64,000 bases of DNA. It comes from JABFSS01 sp964497975. Its GTDB lineage: Bacteria > Patescibacteriota > Gracilibacteria > Peribacterales > Peribacteraceae. The number at the start of each line of letters is the position of its first letter. Position 1 is the first letter of the stretch. Below the pieces are notes generated by a model. That model was not told where the DNA came from, ran no database searches, and saw only the letters and a list, made by a program, of their open reading frames with translations. Where the stretch lies: the NCBI GenBank assembly GCA_964497975.1, contig CAZCFO010000003.1, forward strand, positions 151,311 to 215,310, written 5' to 3'. Below are positions 1 to 7,182 of the stretch, in pieces. Both the position numbers and the translations under genes were made by a program.

Positions 1-113
1 CCCCATTCAGGTAGATGATTCTCTCACCCCGATTCTCCCGGATACTGTCCGTAAATGGAGTCCCAGAGGGTATTTTGATCACTTAAATTTTATACGTTAA
101 ATTATTCAAATTG

Positions 114-1133
114 TCAATTTTGCCCGGCAGTCACTTCACCCGCCATATCCGTGCTGAAAATCTCCCCGATCTTCGCCAGGTTCTTCGTCCGGTGCAGCGC
201 CCATTTCAATTTCACAAACGCCGCTTCCGGCGTCATATCCCTGGTGGGGATCACGCCCAGCTCCATCGCCTGGCGGCCGACTTCGTACAGGTACATGCGC
301 GTGGTGCCGTAGATGCACTGCGTGCAGATGAGCACGGGGATGCCTTTGTCATGCGCGAGCCGGATGGAGGGCAGCAGCGAGTTCTCCTGGTTGGGCACGT
401 TGCCCGGACCGAACGACTCGATGATCAGCCCGTCGATGCCGGAGTTGATGACGGCGTCGAGCGTTTCCGACGGGAATCCGGGAACGCATTTGACCATCGT
501 GACGTTGCCCGCGAACCCGTTCTGCAGGTCCACCATGCCGCTGTGGCGCCGCCGGATGTTCGGGTAGCTCAGTTCCGGCTGCAGGCGGATGAACCCGAGT
601 TCCGGGAAGACCGGCGAGATGAACGCATCGCGCTCGCTCTCGCTCACCTTGGTGCTGCGGTTGCCGCGCAGGATCTTGTGCCCGAAGACGATCGCGACCT
701 CCGCGAAGTCCATCGTCGCCACCTGGAACGCGTGCACCAGGTTGCTGATGGCGTCGCTGCCCAGGATTTCCGGCGGCACCTGCGCGCCCGTGATCACCAC
801 GGGCTTGCCCAGGTTCTGCAGCGCGAGCGACAGCGCCGAGGCGGTGTAGGCCATCGTGTCGGTGCCGTGGGCGACCACGAAGCCGTCGAAGTCCGCGTAG
901 TTCTGGCTGATGGCCGATGCGATGGATTCCCAGTGATGCGGCTGCATATTGGTGCTGTCGATGTTGGTGATCGTCTTCGTCTTGATCGAAAATTCCTCAA
1001 GCAGGTGCGTGTCGGTCTTGAGGAGATCCTTCGCGCTCAGGTACGGCGCGAGCGCGGACGTGACGACGTCCTGGCGCATCGCGATCGTTCCTCCGCAGAA
1101 GAGGAGGAGCAGTGAGGGCTTGGGAGTCTTCAT
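114..1133 (-). CDS. ansA: Type I (cytoplasmic) L-asparaginase
   Basis: The 339-residue product should hydrolyse L-asparagine to aspartate and ammonia in the cytoplasm; there is no signal peptide. All family motifs are visible: CGGTIAM with nucleophile Thr16, the substrate-binding D59-S60 pair, HGTDTM with Thr91-Asp92, and ITGAQVP. The length is normal for the AnsA family. It starts one base after the stop of the Rel-like gene (TGA-C-ATG), so the two are almost certainly one operon with coupled translation. Two further, strongly diverged asparaginase-fold genes lie on the other side of that operon at 3271 and 4632. The AnsA assignment is firm; a specific physiological role cannot be read from the sequence. 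Confidence 0.93.
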   Translation of the reverse strand: MKTPKPSLLLLFCGGTIAMRQDVVTSALAPYLSAKDLLKTDTHLLEEFSIKTKTITNIDSTNMQPHHWESIASAISQNYADFDGFVVAHGTDTMAYTASALSLALQNLGKPVVITGAQVPPEILGSDAISNLVHAFQVATMDFAEVAIVFGHKILRGNRSTKVSESERDAFISPVFPELGFIRLQPELSYPNIRRRHSGMVDLQNGFAGNVTMVKCVPGFPSETLDAVINSGIDGLIIESFGPGNVPNQENSLLPSIRLAHDKGIPVLICTQCIYGTTRMYLYEVGRQAMELGVIPTRDMTPEAAFVKLKWALHRTKNLAKIGEIFSTDMAGEVTAGQN

Positions 1134-1134
1134 G

Positions 1135-3174
1135 TCAGGGGGTAATGCGGAAGATTTCCAGGATGTGCGGGAGGCTCTGCAGGTACTTGTAGCCGATCTG
1201 CAGCGTGCGCAACCGGTCGGTCCGGAAGCCCAGCGTGACCGACGTGGGAGCGAACTGCAAGAGATGGACGGGGGTATCCAGGAAGCTCTCCAGCACGGCG
1301 ATGTCCCGCAGCGGATTCATGTCCGGGAGGAACGTCCATTTGAGCGCGAAATGGAACGGAAAATCGGTCCGGTCCGGCCGGATCTGCAGCGGGATGATTT
1401 CGTGCGAAAAATCCTTCCGTTTCCGCGCCATGCCGGCGGCACTCACGATGTCGATGACGTCGGGGCCCGCCTGGACACCCACGATGGCACCCGAACGGAG
1501 CTCGTCGACGGACGCGTGCAGCACGTAGCGCATCGCGGTGCCCGTCCGGATGCCCGCGGGGAGCTGGAAGCACGCGGGATCCAGCAGGAAAAAATCCTGC
1601 GGGCGTCCGCGCTCCTCCGCGTACAGGAATGCGTCGATCATGCCGCTGCCCATGCGGTCGAGAACGTTCTCGTCGTGCCTGATGTTCCTGGCGACATCCT
1701 TCTGCCAGCGGATGCTGAAGAACGGATCCATGGTGAAGTTGAGCGCCAGGCGGAACATCTCTTCACCCATCCGCAGCCGCTCGCGGCGCGGGAGCTCGGA
1801 GAGGTAGGCGACGATGTGCTTGTGCGCGAGCGCGGTGTGGATGCAGTACAGGTCGAGCGGCGTCCGCACGCGGTCTTTGCCCCCCTTCAGCAATTCCACC
1901 ACGTCCCCGTCGTGCACGAGCTGCTTGAGGCTTCCCGCCTTGCCGTTGACCGATGCGCCGGTGGTCGAAGACCCGGCGTCCTTTCCCGCGTAATAGGCAA
2001 GGTCCAGGACGCTCGCGTACGCGGGAAGGTCGATCGCTTTCTTGGCGCGTCCAAGCACCAGCTGCACGCGGCTGCGTTCCGCGAAAATTTCGGCCTGCAC
2101 CCGGTGGAAGAACGCATGGAGATCCTGCTCGCTTTCATCCAGCGTCAGGAGCGCCTCCAGCCAGTCGGGCACGGATTTCCGCCAGCTTTTGTCTTTCTTC
2201 CTGTAGAGCAGAGCCATGCCGAGCTCCGCATGCATGCGCATGGACGCCGTCTGGATGATGAGCGTGACCGGGTTCCCCGAGGACGTCAGCAGCACCGTGT
2301 GCAGCGCCTGGTAGCCGTTGACCTTGGGCGCGGCGATGTAATCCTCGATGTGCCCGGGAAGCGGCGAGGCGAAGGCGTGCGCAGCGCCCAGCGCCTGGTA
2401 GCAGTCGGCGTTGTCGTCGAGGGTCACGAGGACGGTATGGAACGACTCGATGTGCTGCAGCAGCTCCTCCCGCTCCACGGACGCCCCGCGCACCTCGCGG
2501 TAGTGCCTGCGCTGGAGATCCACCGACAGCGACTTCACCCCCTGGCTCTGCAGGGAGCCGGCCAGCCGCGCAGTCCAGTGGTCGAGACTGCGGTGCTGGC
2601 TCTTCCAGGTCTGTGTGAATTTTCGGCTCACGAATTCGCTTTCGACGGGATCCAGAATCCGGAAGCACAGGTCGGCCAGCTCCTCATACCACGCGCGGAT
2701 GCCGAGCAGATGCGCGAGCGGACAGTAGATGTCGAGCGTTTCGCGCGCGATGCGGACCTGCTTTTCCACGGGAACGTATCCGAGCGTCTGCATGTTGTGC
2801 AGGCGGTCCGCGAGCTTGATGAAGAGCACCCGGATGTCCTTGCCCATCGTGCGGAACATCTTGCGGATCGATTCCATGTTCCGCGTCTGCTTGTCGAACG
2901 TTTTTTCCAGCTGCTCCACTTTCGTCACGCCTTCCACCAAGTGCGTCACCACGGGCCCGAATTCCTTTTTGAGGTGCTTTGCCGTCACCGAGGTGTCCTC
3001 GATGGTGTCATGCAGAAGGGCCGCGGTGAGGGTTTCCTCGTCTGCGCCGATGCCCTTCAGAATGTCCGCGACGGACGTGAGGTGCGTCACGAAGGGTTCC
3101 CCGGAGGTCCTCTTTTGGCCCGTATGCGCCTTTGTGGCGAAGCGCAGGGCCTTGAGGAATTGGGAGGAGGGCAT
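1135..3174 (-). CDS. RelA/SpoT-like (p)ppGpp hydrolase with degenerate synthetase domain
   Basis: A 679-residue RelA/SpoT homologue. The N-terminal HD hydrolase domain is well preserved: the HTGQKR entry motif, LLHDTIEDT with His55-Asp56, and IKLADRLHNMQTL. The next domain keeps DYIAAPKVNGYQALHT of the synthetase, but I cannot find the GTP-binding RxKxxYSIxxKM loop, and the catalytic ExQIRT stretch reads VTLIIQTA. A TGS domain follows at about residues 365-430 (IDLPAYASVLDLAYYAGKD, VNGKAGSLKQLVHDGDVVEL), then a long C-terminal region. The simplest reading is a hydrolase-only enzyme, or one whose synthetase half has become regulatory. It heads the operon with ansA and is divergent from the gene at 3271. 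A TATACG-like -10 lies about 9 nt before the ATG. Confidence 0.8.
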   Translation of the reverse strand: MPSSQFLKALRFATKAHTGQKRTSGEPFVTHLTSVADILKGIGADEETLTAALLHDTIEDTSVTAKHLKKEFGPVVTHLVEGVTKVEQLEKTFDKQTRNMESIRKMFRTMGKDIRVLFIKLADRLHNMQTLGYVPVEKQVRIARETLDIYCPLAHLLGIRAWYEELADLCFRILDPVESEFVSRKFTQTWKSQHRSLDHWTARLAGSLQSQGVKSLSVDLQRRHYREVRGASVEREELLQHIESFHTVLVTLDDNADCYQALGAAHAFASPLPGHIEDYIAAPKVNGYQALHTVLLTSSGNPVTLIIQTASMRMHAELGMALLYRKKDKSWRKSVPDWLEALLTLDESEQDLHAFFHRVQAEIFAERSRVQLVLGRAKKAIDLPAYASVLDLAYYAGKDAGSSTTGASVNGKAGSLKQLVHDGDVVELLKGGKDRVRTPLDLYCIHTALAHKHIVAYLSELPRRERLRMGEEMFRLALNFTMDPFFSIRWQKDVARNIRHDENVLDRMGSGMIDAFLYAEERGRPQDFFLLDPACFQLPAGIRTGTAMRYVLHASVDELRSGAIVGVQAGPDVIDIVSAAGMARKRKDFSHEIIPLQIRPDRTDFPFHFALKWTFLPDMNPLRDIAVLESFLDTPVHLLQFAPTSVTLGFRTDRLRTLQIGYKYLQSLPHILEIFRITP

Positions 3175-3225
3175 GGAACAGGGCGTATACTACTGAAATG
3201 CTCTTGTCGGGGGTATCAATCATTC

Positions 3226-3231
3226 TATAAT
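3226..3231 (+). promoter_or_regulatory. Putative -10 box (TATAAT) for the gene at 3271
   Basis: A consensus TATAAT lies 39 nt before the GTG at 3271, in the divergent intergenic region shared with the Rel-like gene. No good -35 is obvious. Confidence 0.5.
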
Positions 3232-3270
3232 GATTTGTAATTTAGTCCAGATTTTCCCGCCAGCATTTTT

Positions 3271-4560
3271 GTGAAACACATCGATCGCGACCTGGGCGTC
3301 TACATCCTCGGCGGAACTGGGACCTGCGACGAGCATGAAGGCCTGGATGCCGAAGGGAACCCGATCGTCGAAAAAATTCCCCGGAGCGACAAGATTCGGT
3401 TGATGGTCGAAAATGACGTCGATAAGACGGAATTGCTTGCTTTCGACACCATCGAATACGTCGAGCATCCCGAGCTCGCCACCAATCCCCGGAGGACCGA
3501 CAGTTCACAATACCGGGAGGAAAACCTCATGCAGATTTCGGCGACGATGCGTGACCTGCTGAAGAGCGGAGACCGCGACTGGTTCGTGAAAGTGGGATCC
3601 GATAACGCTGCCGCAACCCTCCACACCATTGCCGAGAGCGTTCCGCCGTCGTTGCTCGGTGACCGCATCATCTTCGGCCTTGCGTCCCAAACACATGCGT
3701 CCCCCAACCGGCCGCTTGGACACGAAACGAAGCCCTTTTACACGTATGAAGATCATGAACCGGTCGCATTGTTCGAAGATGCCATGAACCTGCTCCGGAA
3801 GCATCGCGCAGCATTGGCGGGGCGGATTGTCATGTGCTGTCGTTGTCAGGGCGAAACGGAGGACATGCCGCCGCACATGAAAATTTATGCGCCGCGCGGG
3901 CTGCAGAAGGCGAACACCGTCCTCAATCCCTTCCAGTGCCGTTTCGGGACCCTGGGATGGGGCAGCAAAAAAGACGGATGGGAACTGAAGGACACGAGCG
4001 ATCGTCCCGAATTCCTTCCCCGCGGAACCGATGATGATTTTCTTCTCCTCCGGGGAGTCGAGGAGATGAACCTGGCTGTGGCGTCCTCGTACGCCAACGT
4101 CCGCAATGCCATCTATGGAATGATCAACGGAAGAACGTTGCCGGACGGGTCTGTGGAAAAGGGGGGCCTGACAGGCCTCGTTCTGACGGCCCCGGGCGAT
4201 GCAAGTCTCCTCGACGTCGATGACGAATTGCAGGCACTCAGCGAAGGCATTGAGTTTGCGGCGCAGAACGGCGTGCCCGTGGGTCTCGGGGCTGGCCCCC
4301 TGCACTCCGCGCAAGCGGACCTGGGCGAGCGCAAGCATTACACGGGAAGCTTCGCGACGATCCGGCAGAAGCTCGATAAGTTCGCGGAAGGGAGGACGTC
4401 CTTGATCGACGGCTTCCCCTTTACGGACGACGAACTGTATTTACTGATCTGTGCTTCAGTGGCGCGGGCCCGCATCCAGAAAAATCTTCAAGGGGAAGGG
4501 ATAAGCGAATATTCAACCGAGTACATTCGCCAATACAGAAATTTCCTCAGAGAGCATTAA
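3271..4560 (+). CDS. Divergent asparaginase-fold protein A
   Basis: A 429-residue protein that I align by eye to the neighbouring asparaginase. ILGGTGTCDE corresponds to the GGTIA nucleophile segment and keeps Thr16. TDSSQY (77-81) matches the substrate-binding DST segment. KVGSDN (107-112) stands where HGTDT is expected, with Ser110-Asp111 replacing Thr-Asp. A later GLVLTAPGDAS...NGVPVGLGAG stretch matches the C-terminal half of the fold. It could therefore be an active but unusual amidohydrolase. It is about 90 residues longer than AnsA. The start is GTG; an in-frame ATT sits two codons earlier and a stop lies further upstream. The gene is followed by a second divergent relative. Family membership is inference from motif order, not from a search. 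Confidence 0.6.
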   Translation: MKHIDRDLGVYILGGTGTCDEHEGLDAEGNPIVEKIPRSDKIRLMVENDVDKTELLAFDTIEYVEHPELATNPRRTDSSQYREENLMQISATMRDLLKSGDRDWFVKVGSDNAAATLHTIAESVPPSLLGDRIIFGLASQTHASPNRPLGHETKPFYTYEDHEPVALFEDAMNLLRKHRAALAGRIVMCCRCQGETEDMPPHMKIYAPRGLQKANTVLNPFQCRFGTLGWGSKKDGWELKDTSDRPEFLPRGTDDDFLLLRGVEEMNLAVASSYANVRNAIYGMINGRTLPDGSVEKGGLTGLVLTAPGDASLLDVDDELQALSEGIEFAAQNGVPVGLGAGPLHSAQADLGERKHYTGSFATIRQKLDKFAEGRTSLIDGFPFTDDELYLLICASVARARIQKNLQGEGISEYSTEYIRQYRNFLREH

Positions 4561-4599
4561 TTTGATGAGGAAAACACTTTTCCGTTCCGGCAGATCCCT

Positions 4600-4605
4600 T
4601 ATACT
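4600..4605 (+). promoter_or_regulatory. Putative -10 box (TATACT) for the gene at 4632
   Basis: TATACT lies 26 nt before the ATG. It matches the box seen before many genes in this window and suggests the gene has its own promoter despite a short gap behind the previous gene. Confidence 0.55.
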
Positions 4606-4631
4606 GACTCCTCTTCGCCTTTCCCTGGACC

Positions 4632-5711
4632 ATGAAAGCAATTTTGGCTAATCGCAGTACTACAGAGCTCTCGCCGCCGGCCCTCAAGCAATTGTCCATC
4701 GTGGTCGAAGGCGGCGAGATGTGCTCGCTTCTGGACACTCCCGCTACGATTAGGACTATCGAGGAAATGATACGCGATCTGCCGCTGGTCGTGCGCAGCC
4801 TCATTTCGATCCATGATATCGACATGCCGGAGCGCGTGCTGCTTCCTGGAGACCATATCTCCATGCAGCGTGTCGCCCGGCTCCGGGACCGCATCCTGCA
4901 AAAGCTTCGGGAGGGATCCAATGTTCTTGCCATCGTCGGCCGCGCGAAAATCGGGCGGTACAGCGAGGCGCTCGCGATGGGCATTGATCCCGAGGAGATG
5001 GGGATTGTAAAAGGACAAGAGCAGGCCCCCAAAAAATCCATTCTTCTCGCTGCAACGCAGGGGACGCTCTTTGATTCCAATGAGCCGAACGATGCCCTGA
5101 AGCGGGCCATGAAAATGTTTATCCAGTCCAAAAAAGAGGACGGCCGAGCGGGCGCGCTCCTGGGCGAAAGAATCTACGCTCTTCCAGGACTTTCGGTTTC
5201 CAAAGATGACCCGCGGCCGCAATCGCGGTTCCCCCACATCGGTTCGTTCGATAAAGCCGATCGCCGATGGGCTTTCCGCGAAGGTCATCCTGCGCCCCAC
5301 CCGAAGGGAATCACGGGGGCATTCGGCCTGGAATCCGGAGTGAAGACCTCCGATGAGGAATTCCTGTCCGCAAGCGATTCGGGGGAGGGGGAAATCCAGA
5401 CAGGAGCGGTGATCCAGACACACGTGGAAGGGGATCCGTTCATGGAAGTGGACGGCCGCACGCTTCAGCAACTCGACAGCCACGACATTCCGGTCGTTCT
5501 GGTGCGTGAATGGATGAAGGGGCTCAGCGGCCCCCCGTCCCCCTGGGAAAGCAAATTCCAGAGGCTGGTGGACGGCGGAGCAATGATGAGCGGCGGTGCG
5601 AAAGTTCTTTTGGCGCATGCCCTGAACGAAGCGAAGGCCAGGAATCTCCAGAGTCCCGATGAAGTGATCCAGTACGTCCGCAAGCGCTTCGCCGAATATC
5701 CCTTTCGTTAG
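4632..5711 (+). CDS. Divergent asparaginase-fold protein B, catalytic motifs lost
   Basis: A 359-residue protein. Its segments follow the order of the asparaginase fold: VVEGGEMCS at residues 24-32 aligns with CGGTIAM but has Glu in place of the nucleophilic Thr; SIHDIDM aligns with NIDSTNM; AIVGRAKIG stands where AHGTDTM should be; ILLAATQGT matches VVITGAQVP; and LLGERIYALPGLSVSKDD matches the kinked FGHKILRGNRSTKVSESE segment. Both catalytic threonine motifs are absent, so a pseudo-enzyme or a partner or regulator of the gene at 3271 is more likely than an active asparaginase. It ends directly against the Nudix gene on the other strand. The relationship is my inference; otherwise the protein is unknown. 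Confidence 0.5.
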   Translation: MKAILANRSTTELSPPALKQLSIVVEGGEMCSLLDTPATIRTIEEMIRDLPLVVRSLISIHDIDMPERVLLPGDHISMQRVARLRDRILQKLREGSNVLAIVGRAKIGRYSEALAMGIDPEEMGIVKGQEQAPKKSILLAATQGTLFDSNEPNDALKRAMKMFIQSKKEDGRAGALLGERIYALPGLSVSKDDPRPQSRFPHIGSFDKADRRWAFREGHPAPHPKGITGAFGLESGVKTSDEEFLSASDSGEGEIQTGAVIQTHVEGDPFMEVDGRTLQQLDSHDIPVVLVREWMKGLSGPPSPWESKFQRLVDGGAMMSGGAKVLLAHALNEAKARNLQSPDEVIQYVRKRFAEYPFR

Positions 5712-6200
5712 TCACGACTCCAGCGCTCGCAGCGCGTACTCCTTCACGTTGCTGAAGATCTCCGCGCGCTCGTCCAGTTTCTCGATGTCATCTTTCGTGA
5801 ACCACTTCATCCCCGCGCTTTCGTCCGGCGCGAGTTCTTTCGCCTGATCTTCGTTCAATGGCCGCGCGAGATAGAGAAAATCCATGTGCTGATGGGCAGG
5901 TTCATTCCGTTCTTTGCTCTCGGGGATGTTCTCCATCAGCAGCGCGATCGGCTTCGTGAGCATGCGGCCCTCGTGGGGATTCTTCGCAAACAGATCGGGC
6001 TGCGCGTCGCCGACGATCTCCACGTCGAGGTTCGTCTCCTCTTTGCACTCGCGCTTCGCGGCGTCCTCCGGCGTCTCATCCGCGTCCACGTGCCCGCCCG
6101 GCGGCATCCAGCGCTCGAGGCGTTTGTGCCACAGGAGCAGCACTCTCTTCCTGGAGTCGATCACGAAGGCGGTGGCGGTGAAGTGGCGCTGCATGAACAT
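5712..6200 (-). CDS. Nudix hydrolase
   Basis: A 162-residue protein with the Nudix box at residues 36-58: G36-x5-E42-x7-R50-E51-x2-E54-E55, the final glycine being Asn57. Nudix enzymes hydrolyse nucleoside diphosphates linked to another group using Mg2+ bound by the REx2EE glutamates; the substrate of this one cannot be told. It is convergent with and directly abuts the gene ending at 5711. The start ATG at 6200 has an alternative two codons later (MFMQRHF). The run of heptamer repeats begins 3 bp upstream of the start, so the promoter region is shared with or overlaps that repeat. Confidence 0.85.
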   Translation of the reverse strand: MFMQRHFTATAFVIDSRKRVLLLWHKRLERWMPPGGHVDADETPEDAAKRECKEETNLDVEIVGDAQPDLFAKNPHEGRMLTKPIALLMENIPESKERNEPAHQHMDFLYLARPLNEDQAKELAPDESAGMKWFTKDDIEKLDERAEIFSNVKEYALRALES

Positions 6201-6202
6201 CA

Positions 6203-6251
6203 GTTACGGGTTATGTGTTGCGTGTTACGGGTTCGCGTAACCCGAAACCCG
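6203..6251. repeat. Seven phase-locked heptamers with inverted ending
   Basis: Seven consecutive 7-bp units fill the divergent spacer: GTTACGG, GTTATGT, GTTGCGT, GTTACGG, GTTCGCG, then TAACCCG and AAACCCG, which are the complement of the GTTACGG/CGGGTT type. The array can fold as a hairpin. It is one of several arrays in this window with fixed 7- or 9-bp periodicity and inverted arms. Confidence 0.8.
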
Positions 6252-6282
6252 CAAAAAATCTGCGACTTATTCGTCAGATTGC

Positions 6283-6288
6283 TATACT
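6283..6288 (+). promoter_or_regulatory. Extended -10 (TGC-TATACT), leaderless-type
   Basis: TATACT preceded by TGC ends 10 nt before the ATG at 6299, leaving room for only a few untranslated bases. It decides the start at 6299 over the upstream in-frame start at 6215, which lies inside the heptamer repeat. Confidence 0.65.
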
Positions 6289-6298
6289 AGCACTATCT

Positions 6299-6850
6299 AT
6301 GGTTCTTATTAATGACAACTCCACCGTTCTCGCCCTAGGTGCGCACATCCCGCACTTCGCGCTGCCGTCCGTCGACGGTCTCCAGGTCGACACGCGCATG
6401 ATCAAGGATCCCGTGATCGCGGTGGTCTTCACGTGCAACCACTGCCCGTATGCGCAGGCCTATGAGGACCGGCTGATTGCGCTGGGCAACCACTTCGATG
6501 AGGAGGGCGTGCAGTTCATCCTCATCAACAGCAACGATGCCGAAAAATATCCGGATGATTCCTTCGATGCCATGAAGGCCCACTACAAGGAGAAGGCGTT
6601 CCCGTTCCCGTACTGCTTCGACGAATCCCAGGAGACGGCCAAGGCCTTCGGCGCGCTCTGCACGCCGCACTGCTTCGTATTCGACCAGAAGCGGCAGCTG
6701 CAGTACAAGGGCCGCATTGACGACAACTGGAAGGACCCCAAAGCGGTGAAGGAGCACAGCCTGAAGGATGCGCTGCAGGCCGTTCTGAAAGGGGATGTGC
6801 CGCCCAGGCAGGAGGCGAACGCCATCGGATGCAGCATCAAGTGGAAATAA
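6299..6850 (+). CDS. Thioredoxin-like redoxin (AhpC/TSA-type fold)
   Basis: A 183-residue thioredoxin-fold protein with FTCNHCPYAQAYEDR, giving a Cys46-x-x-Cys49 active site after the first beta-alpha unit, and a cis-Pro-like segment in ALCTPHCFVFD. It resembles the AhpC/TSA-type redoxins of unknown substrate that carry the CNHCPY motif. No signal peptide is seen, so it probably acts in the cytoplasm as a thiol-disulfide reductase or peroxidase. The start at 6299 is chosen because a TGCTATACT box ends 10 nt upstream. The gene ends at a strong bidirectional terminator. Confidence 0.85.
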   Translation: MVLINDNSTVLALGAHIPHFALPSVDGLQVDTRMIKDPVIAVVFTCNHCPYAQAYEDRLIALGNHFDEEGVQFILINSNDAEKYPDDSFDAMKAHYKEKAFPFPYCFDESQETAKAFGALCTPHCFVFDQKRQLQYKGRIDDNWKDPKAVKEHSLKDALQAVLKGDVPPRQEANAIGCSIKWK

Positions 6851-6877
6851 AAAAACGCGCCGTGAGGGCGCGCTTTT
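6851..6877. terminator. Bidirectional Rho-independent terminator
   Basis: The stem CGCGCC / GGCGCG (6856-6861 and 6867-6872) has a GTGAG loop, an A run on the left and TTTT on the right, so it can end both the redoxin gene and the small minus-strand gene that converge here. Confidence 0.8.
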
Positions 6878-6891
6878 CGGAAGAGACGCGA

Positions 6892-7080
6892 TTACTCCTG
6901 CGTCTCGGCCTGCTTGAGCTGTGCCAGCATCTCTTCCAGGTGCTTGTCCTTTTCGCCGGCCATCTGCTGGGCGCGCAGGTCGGCACCGGTCTTCTTCTTA
7001 TCGGCATTCTTGAGTGCGCGCTCGTTCTCGACTTCGAGCTGCTCCCAGGCTGCCGTATGAACGCCATTGAGTCCGGACAT
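6892..7080 (-). CDS. Small charged coiled-coil protein
   Basis: A 62-residue, highly charged protein with a likely helical coiled coil from about residue 10 onward (many Glu/Lys/Gln and regularly spaced Leu/Ala). There is no signal peptide or membrane segment. It sits between the shared terminator and uvrA and ends right before that terminator. I do not recognise a family; a small structural or adaptor protein is possible but unsupported. Confidence 0.55.
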   Translation of the reverse strand: MSGLNGVHTAAWEQLEVENERALKNADKKKTGADLRAQQMAGEKDKHLEEMLAQLKQAETQE

Positions 7081-7182
7081 GGTGGAGAGGGGAAAAAATT
7101 ATTTGCGACAGGATAAGTATTTCCCCCGTCCTGTCAAAAACCCAGAGGAGGATCGGGCGTTTTTGGCTGAGGGAAGAGGAAA

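Noticed and set aside
949..3240. A 763-codon plus-strand open frame opposite the Rel-like gene
   Set aside because: It is the antisense shadow of the Rel-like and asparaginase genes; its product is Arg/His/Asp-rich with no motif, as usual for antisense frames in GC-rich DNA.
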